NCBI GenBank assembly: GCA_902488835.1
Contig: CABTXQ010000006.1
Location: forward strand, 1 to 44,017
DNA: 44,017 bases
Source of the DNA: an uncultured Ileibacterium sp.
GTDB lineage: Bacteria > Bacillota > Clostridia > Peptostreptococcales > Anaerovoracaceae
Reading direction: 5' to 3'
Each line of letters opens with the position of its first letter. Position 1 is the stretch's first letter. Shown here piece by piece: positions 41,480 through 44,017 of the stretch. The notes beneath the pieces were generated by a model. It was not told the origin of the DNA, searched no databases, and was given only the letters and a program-made list of their open reading frames with translations. A program made the position numbers and the translations under genes.

Positions 41480-43363
41480 CTATATATTAAGCGCTTTACG
41501 CTTCTCTAGGATTATTTGTTCAAGTGTATCTGCTGAGGATTTTGCATCGTCATCTATTATTACCTGACCACCTGTAATCTCTTTCATATCCTCTGTCAAA
41601 ACTTTTACAGCAACGGGGCTTCCTGTGATAAATGGAGGAAGACCTAAGTGAAGTGGAAGACCGAGTGCAAGCCCGAAGCATCCGTCAGCAAGTGCCTGTT
41701 CTTCGAGCCACTGAGCAGCAGAAAGAACTAAAGGAAGCTGAGGAAGATCAACTCCAAGATCTCTTGCTATTTCAGTAGCTACAATCTCAAGTCTACCAAT
41801 AGCAAGGCATGGACCAAAGTTAAGGACAGGTGGAATGCCTAGCTTTTCACATACCGCTCTTAGCTTTGGACCTGCATACTTAGCAGCTTCAGGCTCCATA
41901 AGTCCGCAGTTCTCAATACCTCCGGATGAACATCCCGCTGTAAGAACTATTATGTCCTTAGCTATTAACTCTTTTGTCAGTTCAACAGTAAGAACATCAT
42001 GTCCTCCTGCTGTAAGATTTGAACAACCTACTACACCTGCAATACCTTTTATGTCCCCTGAAATTATTAAGTCTATGAGAGGTTTCCAGCTTCCCCCAAG
42101 GAAATTCTTTAGCGATCCCTCGCTCACACCTGTTAGAGAATTTGTGAATCCGTGTTCAGGTTGAAGCCTCATTGTTACTTTGCAACGTCTTTCCTTATAT
42201 GCTTCTACAATTTTTTCAATAATTTCGAAGCTCTGCTCTTCTCTGTTTTCAAAGTCGAATGGTATTAGTTCCGCATTAGCCTTTTTTGCTACATCGTCGA
42301 GACAAATCTGCTTTATTTTCAGCTCATCACATATAGGTTCAATTCCAGGTAGAGTACAGTTGAATTCGGATAAAACAGCATCTATCGCTCCTGTAGCTAA
42401 TATAGCCTCGCTTGTATAGTTGTTTCCTGCATGTCCGTCAAATATGTCAGTGTAATGTGCTCCTCTAAGCTGAAGATCCTGACCAACGCAGGTACAGCCA
42501 ACAAGCTTAAATCCTTTTGCACCTACAGCTTTTGCCATTTCGATAGCCTTATCTGACACGAGTTTTTCCTGAAGATCAACAAAGATTGTGTGCTGGTGAC
42601 CTGTAATCATGATATTGATATAGTCAGGATCAATAACATTCATTCCAACAGGTGCCATGCGAATCTCAGGTTGTCCGAGGAGTACATCATTAAGAAGATT
42701 CGTAAGTGTAAGACCGTAGATACCCGTTGAAATTCCGAGTTTTAAGCAGTCAAGCAGCATATTAACAGGATCGGAGTTAAGATTTGTTGAACACTTTACT
42801 ACGCTCTTGAATACTTCTGACTTTGCACCGCCAGGCATTATACCAAGCTCTTTCCATAATTTGACTCTAGGTGCATATCCAACCTTCTCTACTAGTTCCG
42901 CTTGAACATATTCAGGCTTATATAGATCTGCTAGTACAGCATTTGCAACTGCTTCTGCTTTCTTGTATTTGTCTTCTTCCTTAATTCCAAATATTTCTGC
43001 AAGATGATCGAGAGATTCTGCTCCTTTAAGCTCTCCATGTGCTCTTGCTGTATCTCTTAGGTTTCTTGCAGTATTCTCAACAACGTGAATATAGCAACCG
43101 CTCCCGGCACCTACAGCACGAAGGAAATTTCTGACAACAATTGTGTCTGCATTAGCTCCGCATATGCCCTTTGGTGATTCGGGAGTTATTCTGCATGGAC
43201 CGTTTGAGCAAAGTCTGCAGCATACTCCCTGAAGTCCGAATCCACACTTTGTATCCTGCGTCTCAACTCTATGATGAGATGTCTCCATTGGCAGTGAACG
43301 AATAAATCCCTCAAGCTTCTTATCCGCACTGCTACAAGTGTTGCAACTATAGCATTGTTCCAT
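41480..43363 (-). CDS. cooS: Anaerobic carbon monoxide dehydrogenase catalytic subunit
   Basis: About 627 residues. This Ni-Fe enzyme reversibly oxidises CO to CO2. The cysteine-rich N terminus (CYSCNTC) precedes the cluster-B motif CGFGLQGVCCRLCSNGPC (about 40-60) and GICGANAD. C-cluster region motifs are GCTCVG (about 290), EFNCTLPG (about 335), VVGCSN (about 445), TAGCSSGG (about 478) and FGPCLAIG (about 523). The HGHNP-type motif reads TGHQH, and the proton-relay H-x2-H-x2-H-x2-H region reads CYIHVVENTAR, with most His lost. The ATG at 43361-43363 is preferred because AGGAGG lies seven bases away; the upstream ATG is too close. The operon continues with cooF and the reductase. No acs genes or cooC are in the window. 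Confidence 0.9.
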   Translation of the reverse strand: MEQCYSCNTCSSADKKLEGFIRSLPMETSHHRVETQDTKCGFGLQGVCCRLCSNGPCRITPESPKGICGANADTIVVRNFLRAVGAGSGCYIHVVENTARNLRDTARAHGELKGAESLDHLAEIFGIKEEDKYKKAEAVANAVLADLYKPEYVQAELVEKVGYAPRVKLWKELGIMPGGAKSEVFKSVVKCSTNLNSDPVNMLLDCLKLGISTGIYGLTLTNLLNDVLLGQPEIRMAPVGMNVIDPDYINIMITGHQHTIFVDLQEKLVSDKAIEMAKAVGAKGFKLVGCTCVGQDLQLRGAHYTDIFDGHAGNNYTSEAILATGAIDAVLSEFNCTLPGIEPICDELKIKQICLDDVAKKANAELIPFDFENREEQSFEIIEKIVEAYKERRCKVTMRLQPEHGFTNSLTGVSEGSLKNFLGGSWKPLIDLIISGDIKGIAGVVGCSNLTAGGHDVLTVELTKELIAKDIIVLTAGCSSGGIENCGLMEPEAAKYAGPKLRAVCEKLGIPPVLNFGPCLAIGRLEIVATEIARDLGVDLPQLPLVLSAAQWLEEQALADGCFGLALGLPLHLGLPPFITGSPVAVKVLTEDMKEITGGQVIIDDDAKSSADTLEQIILEKRKALNI

Positions 43364-43392
43364 TTTCATTCCTCCTTATCAACACATCCCCG

Positions 43393-43417
43393 CTATACTT
43401 TACCAATTAAGTATAGT
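43393..43417 (-). promoter_or_regulatory. Inverted-repeat operator candidate upstream of cooS
   Basis: A perfect 8-base inverted repeat CTATACTT/AAGTATAG (43393-43400, 43409-43416) with an 8-base spacer lies about 30 bases upstream of the cooS ribosome site. On the minus strand it includes a TATACT that could be the -10. A similar 25-base site sits upstream of the adjacent Rrf2 gene (18 of 25 positions identical). Confidence 0.55.
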
Positions 43418-43454
43418 TTGTGATTAAAAAAAATAATACCATTACATCACATGT

Positions 43455-43856
43455 TTAAGCATTGAGAATATCGGCAAGAGACCTGCTATTTAGGTTCTCA
43501 AAAAAATCATGTTGAATCCTTTCTAATTCAGCATGTATCATACAAGGTGAATCAATTTGATTGTTAGGGCAGTGTACATTACCTCTAACGCACTCACTAA
43601 CATATGAATTCGGCTCCATTATCCTATATACATCGTAAAGTGTTATCTCACTTAAAGGTCTTACAAGCATATATCCACCGTTGCTACCTCTAACACCCTT
43701 AATGATTCCACCCTTATGAAGCTTTCTCGACACCTTATAAGCAATCGCTTCTGATATATGCTCCTTTACAGCAATGCTGCTTATACTCTTAGGTGCATCC
43801 ATCGATAAATTCCTTATAACCCTTATTGCGTAATCTGTCTCTCTGTTAAAAAGCAT
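43455..43856 (-). CDS. Rrf2-family transcriptional regulator with cluster-ligand cysteines
   Basis: A 133-residue winged-helix repressor of the Rrf2 family: a FNRETDYAIRVIRNLS start, recognition-helix region AIAYKVSRKLHKGGIIKGVRGSNGGYML, and a three-cysteine segment (about 89-105, ECVRGNVHCPNN then PC) matching the Fe-S ligand spacing of IscR/NsrR-type members. It probably senses redox state or iron-sulfur status. GAGG lies upstream of the ATG. It is transcribed in the same direction as cooS, about 90 bases ahead of it, and is a good candidate to regulate both itself and the cooS operon. Confidence 0.9.
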   Translation of the reverse strand: MLFNRETDYAIRVIRNLSMDAPKSISSIAVKEHISEAIAYKVSRKLHKGGIIKGVRGSNGGYMLVRPLSEITLYDVYRIMEPNSYVSECVRGNVHCPNNQIDSPCMIHAELERIQHDFFENLNSRSLADILNA

Positions 43857-43888
43857 CTTTCCTCTATCTCAATATTTTAATAAACATT

Positions 43889-43903
43889 TCTCCTATCAGG
43901 AGA
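43889..43903. promoter_or_regulatory. Short palindrome near the rrf2 start of transcription
   Basis: TCTCCT-ATC-AGGAGA forms a perfect 6-base inverted repeat that overlaps the proposed rrf2 -10 region (43901-43906). It could be a second operator or a small leader hairpin. Confidence 0.35.
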
Positions 43904-43935
43904 TTAACATACTATACCTAACTAGTCAAGATTAT
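43901..43935 (-). promoter_or_regulatory. rrf2 promoter with operator-like site shared with cooS
   Basis: Minus-strand TTGACT (43924-43929), 17-base spacer and TAATCT (43901-43906). The -35 and spacer are covered by the 25-base site at 43911-43935 that resembles the cooS upstream site, so a protein bound there would exclude RNA polymerase. Confidence 0.45.
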
Positions 43936-43954
43936 TTATTCCATATCTTTCTAA

Positions 43955-43996
43955 AAGTTGTTAATGAGGAGTTGGAAATTCCAACTCCTCATTAAC
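43955..43996. terminator. Strong hairpin at the right edge
   Basis: A perfect 17-bp stem around a 3-base centre (43960-43976 with 43980-43996). On the minus strand it is followed by a T run (ACTTTTTAG), so it most likely ends a leftward gene lying beyond the window, just before the rrf2 promoter. Confidence 0.7.
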
Positions 43997-44017
43997 TATA
44001 TTGATAACTGTCTTGGC

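Noticed and set aside
1..44017. CRISPR arrays or known defence systems
   Set aside because: No regularly spaced direct repeats and no cas, restriction, retron or toxin-antitoxin proteins were recognisable.

Overview
The window reads as chromosome of a low-G+C Gram-positive obligate anaerobe of the class Clostridia. The evidence is the strong GGAGG ribosome binding sites, the two-subunit indolepyruvate:ferredoxin oxidoreductase, a carbon monoxide dehydrogenase with its ferredoxin, the ECF transporter module, KtrAB potassium uptake, an L-box riboswitch and poly(polyol-phosphate) wall polymer genes. Members of the Eubacteriales Family XIII / Anaerovoracaceae would fit, but that placement is inference.

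Layout, left to right. 1-207: a strong leftward promoter and a hairpin-rich leader running off the window. 208-3445: a membrane protein and iorAB. 3446-5694: a lysine riboswitch controlling a NhaC-superfamily transporter (LysW type), ending in a strong terminator. 5705-10411: a leftward operon glnS - FHA/SEDS fusion - penicillin-binding protein. 10456-17453: a six-gene leftward operon for a ribitol-phosphate-containing surface polymer (two glycerophosphotransferase-family enzymes, a polymerase/ligase-like membrane protein, TarI, TarJ, a glycosyltransferase), most genes overlapping by 1-8 bases. 17533-22288: two tandem ATPase-permease fusion ABC proteins. 22511-23398: class I fructose-bisphosphate aldolase.

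23.4-32.7 kb is an AT-rich accessory island with broken mobile elements: an IS3-type transposase tail, a 1380-residue Cna-B cell-wall adhesin, an IS256-type remnant, an EXLDI-family protein, a frameshifted serine recombinase with its small SHOCT-like partner, a G+C-rich block with a lipoprotein, and a tRNA-Gly(CCC) at the right edge. A 42-base direct repeat (38/42 identical) brackets most of it. The adhesin promoter carries nine consecutive G residues exactly filling the -35/-10 spacer, which looks like a phase-variation switch.

32.7-44.0 kb returns to housekeeping genes: ktrB-ktrA; convergent to them a leftward operon ecfA1-ecfA2-ecfT followed by a single ORF fusing TrmB (tRNA m7G46 methyltransferase) to a PLP aminotransferase; thioredoxin; and cooS-cooF-FAD/NAD oxidoreductase, preceded by an Rrf2 regulator. 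The cooS and rrf2 upstream regions share a similar 25-base site, suggesting that the regulator controls both.

Candidates for under-described biology are the TrmB-aminotransferase fusion, the G-tract promoter of the adhesin, the divergent CooS with its shared Rrf2-type site, and the 7-base tandem repeat that breaks the recombinase.
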